Below are positions 1-8,399 of a stretch of DNA of 64,000 nt, in pieces. The first letter of the stretch is position 1. Every line of letters begins with the position of its first letter. Below the pieces are notes generated by a model that made no database searches, was not told the origin of the DNA, and was given only the letters and a program-made list of their open reading frames with translations. Made by a program: the position numbers and the translations under genes. The stretch spans positions 713,946-777,945 of the forward strand of contig NZ_JAWMQR010000002.1 of NCBI RefSeq assembly GCF_033283405.1. Reading direction: 5' to 3'. Origin of the DNA: Halioxenophilus sp033283405. GTDB lineage: Bacteria > Pseudomonadota > Gammaproteobacteria > Pseudomonadales > Cellvibrionaceae.

Positions 1-77
1 ATAATAAAAAGGGTGGGCCAAGTCGCCGAAACCCAAAATAACAGCAGTAAATATCCAAGCAGACCAGTGACGGTCAC
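1..77 (-). CDS. Possible N-terminus of a membrane protein (partial)
   Basis: Reading the minus strand from a GTG at 77 to the window edge gives about 25 residues without a stop, rich in Leu, Phe, Trp and Val, like the first membrane segment of an inner-membrane protein. A GGAG lies only 2 nt before the GTG, which is too close to be a convincing ribosome site, and the frame stays open further upstream. The rest of the gene would lie outside the window, divergent from hupD. The family cannot be told from so few residues. Confidence 0.28.
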   Translation of the reverse strand, partial: MTVTGLLGYLLLLFWVSATWPTLFI

Positions 78-137
78 TTCTCCTTTAGCAAAGCAAAATT
101 GATAGGCAGTTGATAACCCACCCCGGAATCAGGGTGG
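66..137. other. Two inverted repeats upstream of hupD
   Basis: At 66-78 there is a 13-base near-palindrome (AGTGAC, one centre base, GTCACT). At 118-137 a CCACCC/GGGTGG stem encloses an 8-base loop. Neither is followed by a T run, so they are not clear terminators. They could be an operator or the end of an upstream transcript. I looked for a sigma-54 -24/-12 promoter before hupD and found none with the right spacing. Confidence 0.35.
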
Positions 138-220
138 TCGGTATCCCCTTGTCTGTCCGTTGGCCGCAACCGGGTTGCCGGCTTTAAAAACCACAACACT
201 TTGCTTTGGGGGAATTCGCA

Positions 221-943
221 GTGAGCTCCAATCGAGCCGACCATAATGTGCTGATTTTAGGCATTGGCAACCTGCTTTGGGCCGATGAGGGCTTCGGCGT
301 GCGCGCAGTGGAAACCCTCAACAGCCTCTACCACTTCCCAAGCCAAGTGCAGCTGCTCGATGGCGGCACCCAGGGCATCTATCTCGTTCAATACATCCGC
401 GACGCCGATATTTTGGTGGTGTTCGATGCCGTCGATTACGGCCTGCCCGGCGGTACCCTCAAGCTGGTGGAGGGCGACCAGGTGCCTAAATTTCTGGGCG
501 CCAAAAAGGTGAGCCTGCACCAAACCGGTTTCCAGGAGGTGCTGGCCATGGCCGAGATGCTGGGCGACTACCCCAAGCACCTGCTGTTGGTCGGTGTGCA
601 ACCGGAACAGTTGGAAGATTACGGCGGCAGTCTCAGCGACAACGTCAAAGCCCAACTCACCCCCGCCTTGCAGGCAGCGCTCGACTACCTGGCCGGCTTT
701 GATATTCACGGCCAGCTGCGCGCCGAACCGCTGCTTGCCGACACCGACGCCGCCGGCGCCATTGCCAGCATGCATCTCTACGAACAGGAGCGCCCCTCGG
801 CCGAGGCCGCCTGTCGCGCCGGCGATGGCCGGGTGCTCAACTCCCCCGATTTCCAGGTGGGCTACCGCGCAGTCGACATCGACGGCATCAGCGTTGCCCT
901 GGATCAACACCTCGACAGTTATCGCAAAACGGAGCAGAGCTAA
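221..943 (+). CDS. hupD: [NiFe]-hydrogenase maturation endopeptidase HupD
   Basis: Nickel-dependent protease that removes the C-terminal tail of the hydrogenase large subunit after the NiFe(CN)2CO centre is inserted. The N-terminus has the family signature LGIGNLLWADEGFG. The three metal-ligand positions known from HybD are present: Glu in that motif, Asp in VVFDAVDYG and His in SLHQTGF. I place the start at GTG 221 (240 aa) because a GGGGGA sits 8 nt before it; a TTG at 206 is in frame but less likely. The last 40 or so residues extend beyond the usual family end. It is the first gene of a 12-kb maturation operon; the large subunit it cuts is not in the window. Confidence 0.93.
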   Translation: MSSNRADHNVLILGIGNLLWADEGFGVRAVETLNSLYHFPSQVQLLDGGTQGIYLVQYIRDADILVVFDAVDYGLPGGTLKLVEGDQVPKFLGAKKVSLHQTGFQEVLAMAEMLGDYPKHLLLVGVQPEQLEDYGGSLSDNVKAQLTPALQAALDYLAGFDIHGQLRAEPLLADTDAAGAIASMHLYEQERPSAEAACRAGDGRVLNSPDFQVGYRAVDIDGISVALDQHLDSYRKTEQS

Positions 944-944
944 G

Positions 945-1256
945 GTGTGTATTGGTATCCCCATGCAGGTGTTGGAGGCCTATGCCGAAGCCAGCCTCTG
1001 CACCACCCCCAACGGCGAACTGGTCACCATCGACACCCTGTTGGTTGGCCCGCAGCAGCCCGGCAACTGGCTGCTCACCTTTTTAAATACCGCGCGCGAA
1101 CAGATTGAGGCCGAGCAGGCGGAAAAAATATTGGCGGCACTCATCGGTTTGCAAAACGCCATTGCCGGCGACAGCTTCGAACACCTGTTTGCCGACCTCA
1201 TCGACCGCGAACCTCAACTGCCGGAATTTCTGCGCACCAGCGAGAGCAAGGATTAA
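945..1256 (+). CDS. hupF: Hydrogenase maturation chaperone HupF (HypC paralogue)
   Basis: HupF is a HypC-like chaperone that holds the immature large subunit, mainly under oxygen, in organisms with aerobic uptake hydrogenase. It starts with the diagnostic MCIGIP motif whose Cys2 contacts the iron centre, and at 103 aa it is longer than true HypC, as expected for HupF. The start is GTG 945, one base after the hupD stop, with GGAG about 10 nt upstream. It is distinct from the second HypC-type gene at 5924, so the cluster carries both paralogues. Confidence 0.9.
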   Translation: MCIGIPMQVLEAYAEASLCTTPNGELVTIDTLLVGPQQPGNWLLTFLNTAREQIEAEQAEKILAALIGLQNAIAGDSFEHLFADLIDREPQLPEFLRTSESKD

Positions 1257-1261
1257 AAACT

Positions 1262-1693
1262 ATGGCCACTGCAACCGAAGCCACCACCGCCGTCCACATT
1301 GAGAGCCCCATTTTGCGCGCCATGGTCGCCAGGCACGGCATTGCCGTGCTTGACCAAACCAACCTGGACGACTTTCTCGGCCAAAACCCCATGGCCGTGC
1401 TCTTTTTTGCCGAAGACCCAAAGCGCTACCCAGAGAGCGCCGATGTCGCCATGGTGCTGCCGGAGCTGGTCCGGGCCATTCCCGAGCTAACCGCCGGCTT
1501 GGTGGGCGAACAGGACCAGCTGGCCCTGCAGCAACGCTACCCATTCACCACCTGGCCCACCCTCGCCTTTTTTAAAGAGGGCAATTATCGCGGCGCCATC
1601 AGCCACATCCAAAATTGGCAGGACTACCTGGAGCAGATTAACGAGCTCTACTCCGACGACACACTGCCCACTATTCCCGTGGTCAACCTGTAA
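1262..1693 (+). CDS. hupG: Hydrogenase accessory protein HupG (HyaE family)
   Basis: Thioredoxin-fold protein of the HyaE/HupG family (143 aa). Members bind the Tat signal of the hydrogenase small subunit and help it mature. The segment MAVLFFAEDPKRYPES and the later TTWPTLAFFKEG resemble the beta strands of a thioredoxin fold, but the CxxC redox pair is absent, as is usual in HyaE. It begins 5 nt after the hupF stop and lies between hupF and hupH in the conserved hup order. Function is taken from the family. Confidence 0.85.
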   Translation: MATATEATTAVHIESPILRAMVARHGIAVLDQTNLDDFLGQNPMAVLFFAEDPKRYPESADVAMVLPELVRAIPELTAGLVGEQDQLALQQRYPFTTWPTLAFFKEGNYRGAISHIQNWQDYLEQINELYSDDTLPTIPVVNL

Positions 1694-1724
1694 CGCAGCG
1701 CATTAAAAAGAGAGAGATAAACAG

Positions 1725-2591
1725 ATGAGCGGTAACGACGGCACACTCTACTTTAACCCGGCCAGCGGCCCCGGCAGCCAACCCAGCGAGATCGACGGCG
1801 CCGAACTCGATATTTTGCAACTGCCCTCGGGTATGTCGACCTACGCCGCGCCGATACTGCCGGAGCCGGAAGAGCTGGTCGGCGTCGATGAGGCCAAACA
1901 GTTACTGCAGGAGCTGCTCGCCGCCATGGTGGACTACACCACTGATCAGCCACCGCTGGCGGTGGACCTGGCCGAGCTGGATGCCGCCAATCTCGATCTG
2001 ATCGACCAGGTGTTGGGCGAGGGCGAAGTGAGCATTCTGTTTGATGGTGAGACGGAAATTAAAATTCAGGAGTCGGTGCTGGCCGGTGTCTGGCGTTTAA
2101 AAGGCTACCGCGGCGGCAATCTGGTGGCCGACCAGATTGAGGTGGGCAGCGTGCCGAGCCTGATCGCGCAACAAACCTTTAGCCAAGCCGCAGCCACCGC
2201 CCAATTTAACCCCCAGGCCGTGCCCCCTGGAGTGGGCAACGCGGTGCCGTTAATCGCTGAAATAAACGATCAGTTGGCCGCCTTCCAACAACAGCAAAAC
2301 AATCACGTCATCAATCTCACCCTGCTGCCCATCAACGAATACGACCTCGGTTTTCTCGACACCGTCCTCGGCGAAGGCAACACCAAAATTCTTTCGCGCG
2401 GTTACGGCAACTGCCGCATCTCCAGTACTCAGCTGAGCCATGTCTGGTGGGTGCAATATTTTAATTCTCAGGACAAGAACATCTTAAATACCCTGGAGAT
2501 TACCCAGGTGCCAGAGGCCGCCTGTGCCGCTCAGGAAGACATCAACGACAGCAGTCAACGCCTGCGCGAAATTCTTGAGGTCTACGCGTGA
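1725..2591 (+). CDS. hupH: Hydrogenase accessory protein HupH (HyaF family)
   Basis: HupH/HyaF family protein (288 aa) needed for maturation of the small subunit of aerobic uptake hydrogenase. Two internally similar units are visible: LDLIDQVLGEGEVSILFDG near residues 88-108 and LGFLDTVLGEGNTKILSRG near 207-225, each followed by a VW segment. That duplication is typical of the family. AGAGAG lies 9 nt before the ATG. The last codon overlaps the start of the rubredoxin gene (GTGA), which suggests translational coupling. Confidence 0.88.
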   Translation: MSGNDGTLYFNPASGPGSQPSEIDGAELDILQLPSGMSTYAAPILPEPEELVGVDEAKQLLQELLAAMVDYTTDQPPLAVDLAELDAANLDLIDQVLGEGEVSILFDGETEIKIQESVLAGVWRLKGYRGGNLVADQIEVGSVPSLIAQQTFSQAAATAQFNPQAVPPGVGNAVPLIAEINDQLAAFQQQQNNHVINLTLLPINEYDLGFLDTVLGEGNTKILSRGYGNCRISSTQLSHVWWVQYFNSQDKNILNTLEITQVPEAACAAQEDINDSSQRLREILEVYA

Positions 2592-2788
2592 GCGAACCAA
2601 CGACCACCGCCGCCAGCGACAACGGGCCGCGTATGGAGTGCAAAATCTGCTGGCACGTCTACGACCCGGCCGAGGGTGACCCGGTCTGGCAGATAGCCCC
2701 CGGCACCCCCTTCGCGGCACTGCCCAGCCACTGGAGCTGCCCCGAGTGCGACAGTGATAAAAATGGCTTTTTGGTAATCAGCGAATGA
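2588..2788 (+). CDS. hupI: Rubredoxin-type protein HupI
   Basis: Small iron protein (66 aa) with the two rubredoxin cysteine pairs: MECKIC near residue 18 and CPECDS near residue 51, the latter preceded by HWSCPEC as in rubredoxins. In Rhizobium the homologue HupI has been linked to small-subunit protection or assembly under oxygen. It starts at GTG 2588, overlapping the hupH stop, and its own stop overlaps hupJ. Its presence points to an oxygen-exposed uptake hydrogenase rather than an anaerobic one. Confidence 0.92.
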   Translation: MSEPTTTAASDNGPRMECKICWHVYDPAEGDPVWQIAPGTPFAALPSHWSCPECDSDKNGFLVISE

Positions 2789-3381
2789 GCCACTTTGCCG
2801 ATGTCGAGAGCCTAACCACCACTCTGCAGCGGGTCTACGCCGGCATCCTCGCCACGCGTATGCAGCAGGTGCCGGTGGTCAACCCCGACTTGGGCGTACA
2901 GGCGCTGCACTTTACCCAATGGCAGGAGCACTTCATTGGCGTGCTGGCCACCCCCTGGTTTATGAACCTGATGGCGCTGCCCGCCAATGATGCAGCACAA
3001 CCCCTCTACCAACTGGGCTTTGGCAAAAAATTCAGCCTCGCCTTCCCCTCCGGCCAGTACGAATTCACCCTCGGCGCCGAGGCGAAGCTGGGCGCCTACG
3101 GCCTCTGCTCACTCTTCTCGCCCATGTTCGATTTTGCCGACGATGGCGCCGTGGCCGACACCGCCCAAGCGGTGATGGCGGAGCTCTTTAATGGCATGGC
3201 AGAGGCGGAGCTGGCGCGCCAACAACAGGAACGCGCCGCCCAGCACAGCACACTGATCACCAGCACCGAGAGCCTGGCGCCGCTTTACCGCCCGGAAGCA
3301 GAAGTGGAAGAGGAGCTGGCCGCGGCCCGCAACCATGGCCTCAGCCGGCGCGCCTTTTTAACCGGGGGTCTAAGTGACTAG
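2785..3381 (+). CDS. hupJ: Hydrogenase assembly chaperone HupJ (HybE family)
   Basis: HybE/HupJ-family assembly chaperone (198 aa), thought to act on the hydrogenase small subunit. The central segment with MALPANDAAQPLYQLGFGKK and the C-terminal LSRRAFLTGG are characteristic; the latter looks like a twin-arginine stretch but is at the wrong end to be a signal and is a family feature. ATGA overlap with hupI, and the reading frame overlaps hupK by 8 nt. Assigned by family resemblance and position. Confidence 0.85.
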   Translation: MSHFADVESLTTTLQRVYAGILATRMQQVPVVNPDLGVQALHFTQWQEHFIGVLATPWFMNLMALPANDAAQPLYQLGFGKKFSLAFPSGQYEFTLGAEAKLGAYGLCSLFSPMFDFADDGAVADTAQAVMAELFNGMAEAELARQQQERAAQHSTLITSTESLAPLYRPEAEVEEELAAARNHGLSRRAFLTGGLSD

Positions 3382-4627
3382 CGCGGCGCTGCCAGAGGGC
3401 AAAATCAGCCTGCGCCTGGCGCTTGCCGGCGAGCAGGTATCGAGTGTGGCCATCCGCTCGACGCGGCCGATCCACGCCAGCCAGATATTCCAGGGCCAGC
3501 CCATTGAGCAGGCGCTTACTCTGCTGCCACTGCTGTTTACCGTGTGCGGTAACGCCCAGTCGATTGCCGGTGCCCGCGCCATTGAAGCGGCCCAGGGCCG
3601 TGAAGCACCGCCCTGGCAAAACCAGCTGCGCAAACAGCTGATTGCCGCCGAAACCATTGGCGAACACTGCTGGCGGATACTGCTCGACTGGCCAAAACTG
3701 ACACAAGCCCTGACCAGCCCGGCCGGCGGTGACCAAACCAGCAGCGATGGCAGTGCCGGCAAAAAAGATCTGCTCGCCATTCGCCAGGGGTTGATCGCTT
3801 TTAACAAGGCCCTGGCCGCGGCCCGCCTGCCCCTTGCCAATAACCGCAGCCAGGCCGTCAAAGCCGAAAAAGCCCTGTTGGCGGCGCGTGCACAACAGGC
3901 GGCCAATTGCCAGCAACTGCTGGCGATACTCGGCAATCGCCTGTTTGGCCGGGCGCTGACCAGTTGGTTAGCAATCACCAACCTGAGTGAATTGACAACC
4001 TGGCTGGAGCACACCGACACCGCTGCCAGCCGCCTGCTGCGTGCCATCAACCAGTGCCAATGGCAGGCATCCGGCCAAAGCGAGGTACCGCCTCTGGCCG
4101 ACTTCGCGCCGCAACAGTGGCTGGTGCTGGCCCAGCAGATGACCGACCAAGCCTTTATTGAGCAACCCCATTGGCGCGCTGCCCCCGCCGAGACCAGCAG
4201 CTGCACCCGCGCCACCAGCCCCCTGCTGACCGAGAGCCGGCAGCGCTATGGCAACGGCCTGCTCACCCGCGCCCTGGCCCGCCTCACCGAATTGGCGAGC
4301 ATGGCCTGCGAGTTAGTCGAACCCGGCCACCACCGGGGTTACAGCGCCTCGCAACCGCTGGCCGCCGCCACCGGCCTGGGCGCGGCCCACGCCGCCCGCG
4401 GCCTGCTGCTGCACCGGGTGGAGTTGAACGGCACCACCATTCGCCACTACGCCGTACTGGCCCCCACCGAGTGGAACTTCGCCCACCAGGGAGTGGTGGC
4501 CCAGGGCCTTAACAATTTACGCGGCAGTGCCCAGGCCATTGAGCAACAGGCGCGGGTTTACATCGAGAGCATCGACCCCTGCGTCGCCTACGACTTGCAA
4601 ATCACCCCCACCGAGGAGCCGCACTGA
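3374..4627 (+). CDS. hupK: HupK, degenerate paralogue of the hydrogenase large subunit
   Basis: HupK (417 aa) is a scaffold-like relative of the hydrogenase large subunit, thought to assist assembly of the iron centre in aerobic systems. The relationship shows at both ends. Near residue 50 the sequence LFTVCGNAQSIAGARAIE mirrors the large-subunit N-terminal cysteine motif but keeps only one Cys. Near the C-terminus SIDPCVAYDL mirrors the DPCxxC metal motif with the final Cys replaced by Tyr. No nickel site can therefore form. The start overlaps hupJ and the gene ends 2 nt before hypA. Confidence 0.85.
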   Translation: MTSAALPEGKISLRLALAGEQVSSVAIRSTRPIHASQIFQGQPIEQALTLLPLLFTVCGNAQSIAGARAIEAAQGREAPPWQNQLRKQLIAAETIGEHCWRILLDWPKLTQALTSPAGGDQTSSDGSAGKKDLLAIRQGLIAFNKALAAARLPLANNRSQAVKAEKALLAARAQQAANCQQLLAILGNRLFGRALTSWLAITNLSELTTWLEHTDTAASRLLRAINQCQWQASGQSEVPPLADFAPQQWLVLAQQMTDQAFIEQPHWRAAPAETSSCTRATSPLLTESRQRYGNGLLTRALARLTELASMACELVEPGHHRGYSASQPLAAATGLGAAHAARGLLLHRVELNGTTIRHYAVLAPTEWNFAHQGVVAQGLNNLRGSAQAIEQQARVYIESIDPCVAYDLQITPTEEPH

Positions 4628-4629
4628 CC

Positions 4630-4971
4630 ATGCACGAGATGGCCTTGAGCGAGAGCATTTTGGAGATTCTCACCGGCGCCGCCGAGCAACAGGGCTTCGC
4701 CCGGGTGAAACAGGTCTGGCTGGAAGTGGGCCAGTTTGCCGGTGTTGAGAAGTCCGCCCTGGCGTTCAGTTTTGAGGTGGTGGCGCGCGGCAGCCTGGCC
4801 GAAGGCGCCACACTCACCATGATCGACCTGCCCGGGCTCGCCTGGTGCCTGCCCTGTGCCGAGGTGGTGGTGATTAAAGAGCGTTTTAGCGAATGCCCCA
4901 ACTGTGGCAGCAGCCAACTGCAGATCACAGCCGGCGAAGAGTTTCGAATTAAAGAGTTGGAGGTGGAGTAA
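4630..4971 (+). CDS. hypA: Hydrogenase nickel insertion protein HypA
   Basis: Nickel metallochaperone (113 aa) that works with HypB to load nickel into the large subunit. It begins MHEMALSES, in which His2 and the amino terminus bind nickel. The structural zinc site is formed by two Cys pairs, CLPC near residue 77 and CPNC near residue 93. Length is exactly family-typical. The stop overlaps the hypB start by one base, the usual hypAB coupling. Confidence 0.96.
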   Translation: MHEMALSESILEILTGAAEQQGFARVKQVWLEVGQFAGVEKSALAFSFEVVARGSLAEGATLTMIDLPGLAWCLPCAEVVVIKERFSECPNCGSSQLQITAGEEFRIKELEVE

Positions 4972-5897
4972 TGTGTACTGTTTGCGGCTGTGCCGAAGGC
5001 GAGACCCAGATCGAGCAATCCGGCCATGACCACGACCCTGGCGGGCATCATCATGACCATCACCATGGCCACAGTCATGACCATGATCACGCACACGGTC
5101 ACAGCCACGACCATGACCATGACCATAGCCACGGGCATGATCACGCTCAGCACGACCACAGCCATCACCATCAGCAGGATCACCATTACGGCCAGGGGCC
5201 GGCCGGCGCCCATGTGCCCGGTTTAAGCCAGGCGCGCATGGTGCAGATCGAGCAGGATATTCTCGGCAAAAATAATCAGTACGCCGCCGCCAACCGCCGC
5301 TGGTTTACCGAGCACCACATTTTGGCGCTCAACCTGGTCTCAAGCCCCGGCTCCGGCAAAACCACCCTGCTCACCCGCACCATCACCGACCTGGCCGGGC
5401 AAGTAGCCATGAGCGTGATCGAGGGCGATCAGCAGACCGCCAACGACGCCGACCGCATTCGCGCCACCGGCGTTAACGCCATTCAAATCAACACCGGCAA
5501 GGGCTGCCACCTGGATGGCCACATGGTGGGCCACGCGCTGGAGAATCTGGCGCCGGAAGATAACAGTTACCTGTTTATTGAAAACGTCGGCAACCTGGTC
5601 TGCCCCTCCGCCTTCGACCTGGGTGAAGCGCACAAGGTGGTGATTTTGTCGGTCACCGAGGGCGAAGACAAACCCCTGAAATACCCCGACATGTTCTACG
5701 CCGCCGATCTGATGCTGCTCAACAAAATCGATCTGCTGCCCTATTTGAGCTTCGACGTGGAGCAGTGCATCGCCTACGCCCGCCAGGTTAATCCCAAAAT
5801 AAAAGTGCTGCAGCTCTCGGCCACCAGTGGTGCCGGCCTGGAGCAGTGGTATCAGTGGCTACAGGCCAGCCAGTTATTGGCCAGTGTCGGCCACTAG
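4971..5897 (+). CDS. hypB: Hydrogenase nickel incorporation GTPase HypB
   Basis: GTPase (308 aa) that delivers nickel during hydrogenase maturation. The N-terminus carries the CxxCGC high-affinity nickel motif (MCTVCGC). Residues about 18-75 form a long histidine, aspartate and glycine rich tract that can store nickel. The GTPase core follows: P-loop SSPGSGKTTLL near residue 122, EGDQQT, NVGNLVCPSAFDLGE (with a metal-binding Cys) and NKIDLL. The His tract is long and repetitive in the DNA, built on CAT-GAC-CAC units, so it may vary in length among strains. Confidence 0.96.
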   Translation: MCTVCGCAEGETQIEQSGHDHDPGGHHHDHHHGHSHDHDHAHGHSHDHDHDHSHGHDHAQHDHSHHHQQDHHYGQGPAGAHVPGLSQARMVQIEQDILGKNNQYAAANRRWFTEHHILALNLVSSPGSGKTTLLTRTITDLAGQVAMSVIEGDQQTANDADRIRATGVNAIQINTGKGCHLDGHMVGHALENLAPEDNSYLFIENVGNLVCPSAFDLGEAHKVVILSVTEGEDKPLKYPDMFYAADLMLLNKIDLLPYLSFDVEQCIAYARQVNPKIKVLQLSATSGAGLEQWYQWLQASQLLASVGH

Positions 5898-5923
5898 CCG
5901 GCAATCCTTTCAGGAGTAGAGAT

Positions 5924-6163
5924 ATGTGTTTGGCGGTTCCTGCCCAGGTGTTGCAAATCGACAGCAGCGGCGAAACAGCGCTGGTGGCACTGGGCGAAAT
6001 AAAAAAGTCGATCTCTCTGGCGTTGGTGGAGCAGGTTAACGTGGGCGATTTTGTGCTGATTCACGTGGGCTATGCCCTGGAGAAGATCAGCGCCGAAGCG
6101 GCGGAAAAAACCCTGCGCCTGTTTGCCGAGTTGCCCGCCCAACTGATGGAGCCATTGGATTAA
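5924..6163 (+). CDS. hypC: Hydrogenase maturation chaperone HypC
   Basis: Small chaperone (79 aa) that shuttles the Fe(CN)2CO group with HypD and binds the large-subunit precursor. It has the MCLAVP start motif with essential Cys2. The ATG at 5924 is preceded by AGGAG at a good distance; the frame is open further upstream but nothing there resembles HypC. Its TAA shares its last A with the hypD ATG. Confidence 0.95.
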   Translation: MCLAVPAQVLQIDSSGETALVALGEIKKSISLALVEQVNVGDFVLIHVGYALEKISAEAAEKTLRLFAELPAQLMEPLD

Positions 6164-7329
6164 TGCGTTACATCGAAGAGTATCGCCAGCAGGATCTCGC
6201 CGCCCACATTGCCGGCAACATTGCCCAGGCGGTCGACCCCGCCCGCCACTACCGCTTTATGGAGTTTTGCGGCGGCCACACCCACGCCATCTTTCGCTAC
6301 GGCATTCAGGATCTGATGCCGGCCAATGTCGAGTATGTGCACGGCCCCGGCTGCCCGGTGTGCGTGCTGCCCATCGCCCGCCTGGACCAGGCCATCCAAC
6401 TGGTGCGCGCGCAGGATGTGATTCTGTGCAGCTACGGTGATCTGCTGCGCGTACCCGCCAGTGACCGCACCAGCCTGCTGACAGTGAAGGCCGAAGGGCG
6501 TGATGTGCGCATGGTCTACTCCACCCTCGATGCCCTGCAGATTGCCCGCGACAACCCTCAGCGCGAAGTGGTCTTTTTGGCCATCGGCTTTGAAACCACC
6601 ACCCCGCCCACGGCGGTGGCCATTCGCCAGGCGGCCACCGAGCAGCTCAGCAATTTTTCGGTGCTCTGTAACCACGTGCTCACCCCCGCCGCCATTCGCG
6701 CTATTCTGGCGGCGCCGGTGGCCGATCAACAACCGCTGCCGCTGGATGGCTTTCTCGGCCCCTCTCACGTCAGCTCCATCATCGGCAGTGCGCCCTATCA
6801 GTTTGTCGCCCAACAGCATCACAAACCGGTGGTGATTGCCGGCTTTGAACCCCTCGATGTCATGCAATCCACGTTGATGCTGATCCGCCAGGTGAACGAG
6901 GGGCGGGCCGAAGTGGAGAACGAGTATGAGCGCGTGGTCACGGCCCAGGGCAACCAGAAGGCACAGCAGCTGGTGGCCGATGTGTTTGAGCTGCGCGACC
7001 AGTTCGAGTGGCGCGGACTGGGTTTTATGGCCAACAGCGCCCTGCAGATTCGCCCCCACTACCGCGCCTTTGATGCCGAGCTGAAATTCGCCCTGGCCGA
7101 CTACATCAACCCCCACAGCAGCGACCACAAGGCCTGTGCCTGCCCCGATATTCTGCGCGGCCTGAAAAAACCCACCGACTGCCGCCTGTTTGGCAAAGCC
7201 TGCACCCCAGCCAGCCCCATGGGCTCGTGCATGGTCTCCTCCGAGGGTGCCTGTGCCGCCTACTGGAGCTACGGCCGCTTTCGCCAACCCACCACTGCCA
7301 GCCCAGCCAGCGAGGAGTGCCGCGCATGA
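6163..7329 (+). CDS. hypD: Hydrogenase maturation protein HypD
   Basis: Iron-sulfur scaffold (388 aa) on which the Fe(CN)2CO moiety is built with HypC and HypE. Visible family motifs: FCGGHTHAIFRYG near residue 37, the redox Cys pair in GPGCPVC near residue 63, GFETTTPPTA near residue 145, and the C-terminal [4Fe-4S] cysteines spread over about residues 325-365 (CACPDI, DCRLFGKAC, GSCMVS, GAC). Full length. The stop overlaps the hypE ATG. Confidence 0.96.
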   Translation: MRYIEEYRQQDLAAHIAGNIAQAVDPARHYRFMEFCGGHTHAIFRYGIQDLMPANVEYVHGPGCPVCVLPIARLDQAIQLVRAQDVILCSYGDLLRVPASDRTSLLTVKAEGRDVRMVYSTLDALQIARDNPQREVVFLAIGFETTTPPTAVAIRQAATEQLSNFSVLCNHVLTPAAIRAILAAPVADQQPLPLDGFLGPSHVSSIIGSAPYQFVAQQHHKPVVIAGFEPLDVMQSTLMLIRQVNEGRAEVENEYERVVTAQGNQKAQQLVADVFELRDQFEWRGLGFMANSALQIRPHYRAFDAELKFALADYINPHSSDHKACACPDILRGLKKPTDCRLFGKACTPASPMGSCMVSSEGACAAYWSYGRFRQPTTASPASEECRA

Positions 7330-8375
7330 ACAGCCTGGTGCAACGTTTCAGTCAACCGCTCGATATCGCCCACGGCAAGGTCGACTTAAGCCACGGCAGC
7401 GGCGGCCGCGCCAGTGCCCAGTTGATTGAGCAGATCTTTGTCCGCCACTTCCGCAACCCACTGCTTGAGCAGGGCAACGACAACGCTCTGTTTGCCACTC
7501 AGGCCGGGCGCATGGTGATCAGCACCGATGGCCACGTCATCTCGCCGCTCTTTTTCCCCGGCGGCGATATCGGCTCCCTGGCCGTACACGGCACCCTCAA
7601 CGATGTCGCCATGGCCGGCGCCACACCACTCTACCTGTCGGCGGCCTTTATTCTGGAGGAGGGCTTCCCCCTGGCCGATCTCGATCGCATTGCCGCGAGC
7701 ATGGCCAAGGCCGCCAGTGATGCCGGGGTGGTGATTGCCACCGGCGATACCAAGGTGGTGGAGCGGGGCAAGGGTGACGGCGTGTTTATCACCACCACCG
7801 GCATCGGTGTGGTGGGCGAGGCGTGCAACATCAGCGGCAACCGCGCCGCCCCCGGCGATAAGATCATCGTCAGCGGCAGCATGGGCGACCACGGCGTCGC
7901 CATTATGGCCAGCCGTGAGAACCTGCAGTTCGATACCGAAATCAGCAGCGACTCGGCCGCCCTGCACCGGCTTATTGCCGAACTGGTCGCCACCGGCTGT
8001 GATATCCACTGCCTGCGCGATCCAACCCGCGGCGGCCTGGCCACCACGCTTAACGAACTGGCACAGCAGTCGGCGGTGGGTATGCGCATTAACGAAGCCG
8101 CCATTCCGGTCAAACCGGCGGTGCTGGCCGCCTGTGAGCTGCTCGGCCTGGACCCGCTCTACATCGCCAACGAGGGCAAGCTGATCTGCATCTGCGCCAG
8201 CGATGACGCCGAGCAGCTGCTCAGCACCCTGCGCCAGCACCCGCTCGGCCGGGAGGCCGCCATCATTGGCGAGGTGGTGGCCGATGACCACCAATTTGTG
8301 CAGATGCAGACCCGCTTTGGCGGCAGCCGGGTGGTGGACTGGCTGGCCGGCGAACAGCTGCCGCGCATCTGCTGA
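7326..8375 (+). CDS. hypE: Carbamoyl dehydratase HypE
   Basis: HypE (349 aa) dehydrates the carbamoyl group that HypF places on its C-terminal cysteine, giving a thiocyanate that becomes the CN ligand. It has the N-terminal LSHGSGGR motif, the PurM-like ATP-binding fold (GDIGSLAVHGTLNDVAMAGA) and the exact PRIC C-terminus. I take the start at ATG 7326, overlapping the hypD stop, since the longer open frame lies within hypD. Confidence 0.96.
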   Translation: MNSLVQRFSQPLDIAHGKVDLSHGSGGRASAQLIEQIFVRHFRNPLLEQGNDNALFATQAGRMVISTDGHVISPLFFPGGDIGSLAVHGTLNDVAMAGATPLYLSAAFILEEGFPLADLDRIAASMAKAASDAGVVIATGDTKVVERGKGDGVFITTTGIGVVGEACNISGNRAAPGDKIIVSGSMGDHGVAIMASRENLQFDTEISSDSAALHRLIAELVATGCDIHCLRDPTRGGLATTLNELAQQSAVGMRINEAAIPVKPAVLAACELLGLDPLYIANEGKLICICASDDAEQLLSTLRQHPLGREAAIIGEVVADDHQFVQMQTRFGGSRVVDWLAGEQLPRIC

Positions 8376-8399
8376 ACAACCCAGGGAGCCGTCACCACT

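Noticed and set aside
160..185. Possible sigma-54 promoter (TTGGCC ... TTGCC) before hupD
   Set aside because: The distance between the GG and GC elements is 13 bases, not the required 10.
3370..4215. Long minus-strand frame of 281 codons
   Set aside because: Lies antisense within hupK, which has clear family motifs; produced by GC-rich codon use.
4990..5226. Direct repeats in the His-coding part of hypB, considered as a tandem repeat locus
   Set aside because: Explained by His/Asp codons of the nickel-storage tract of HypB.
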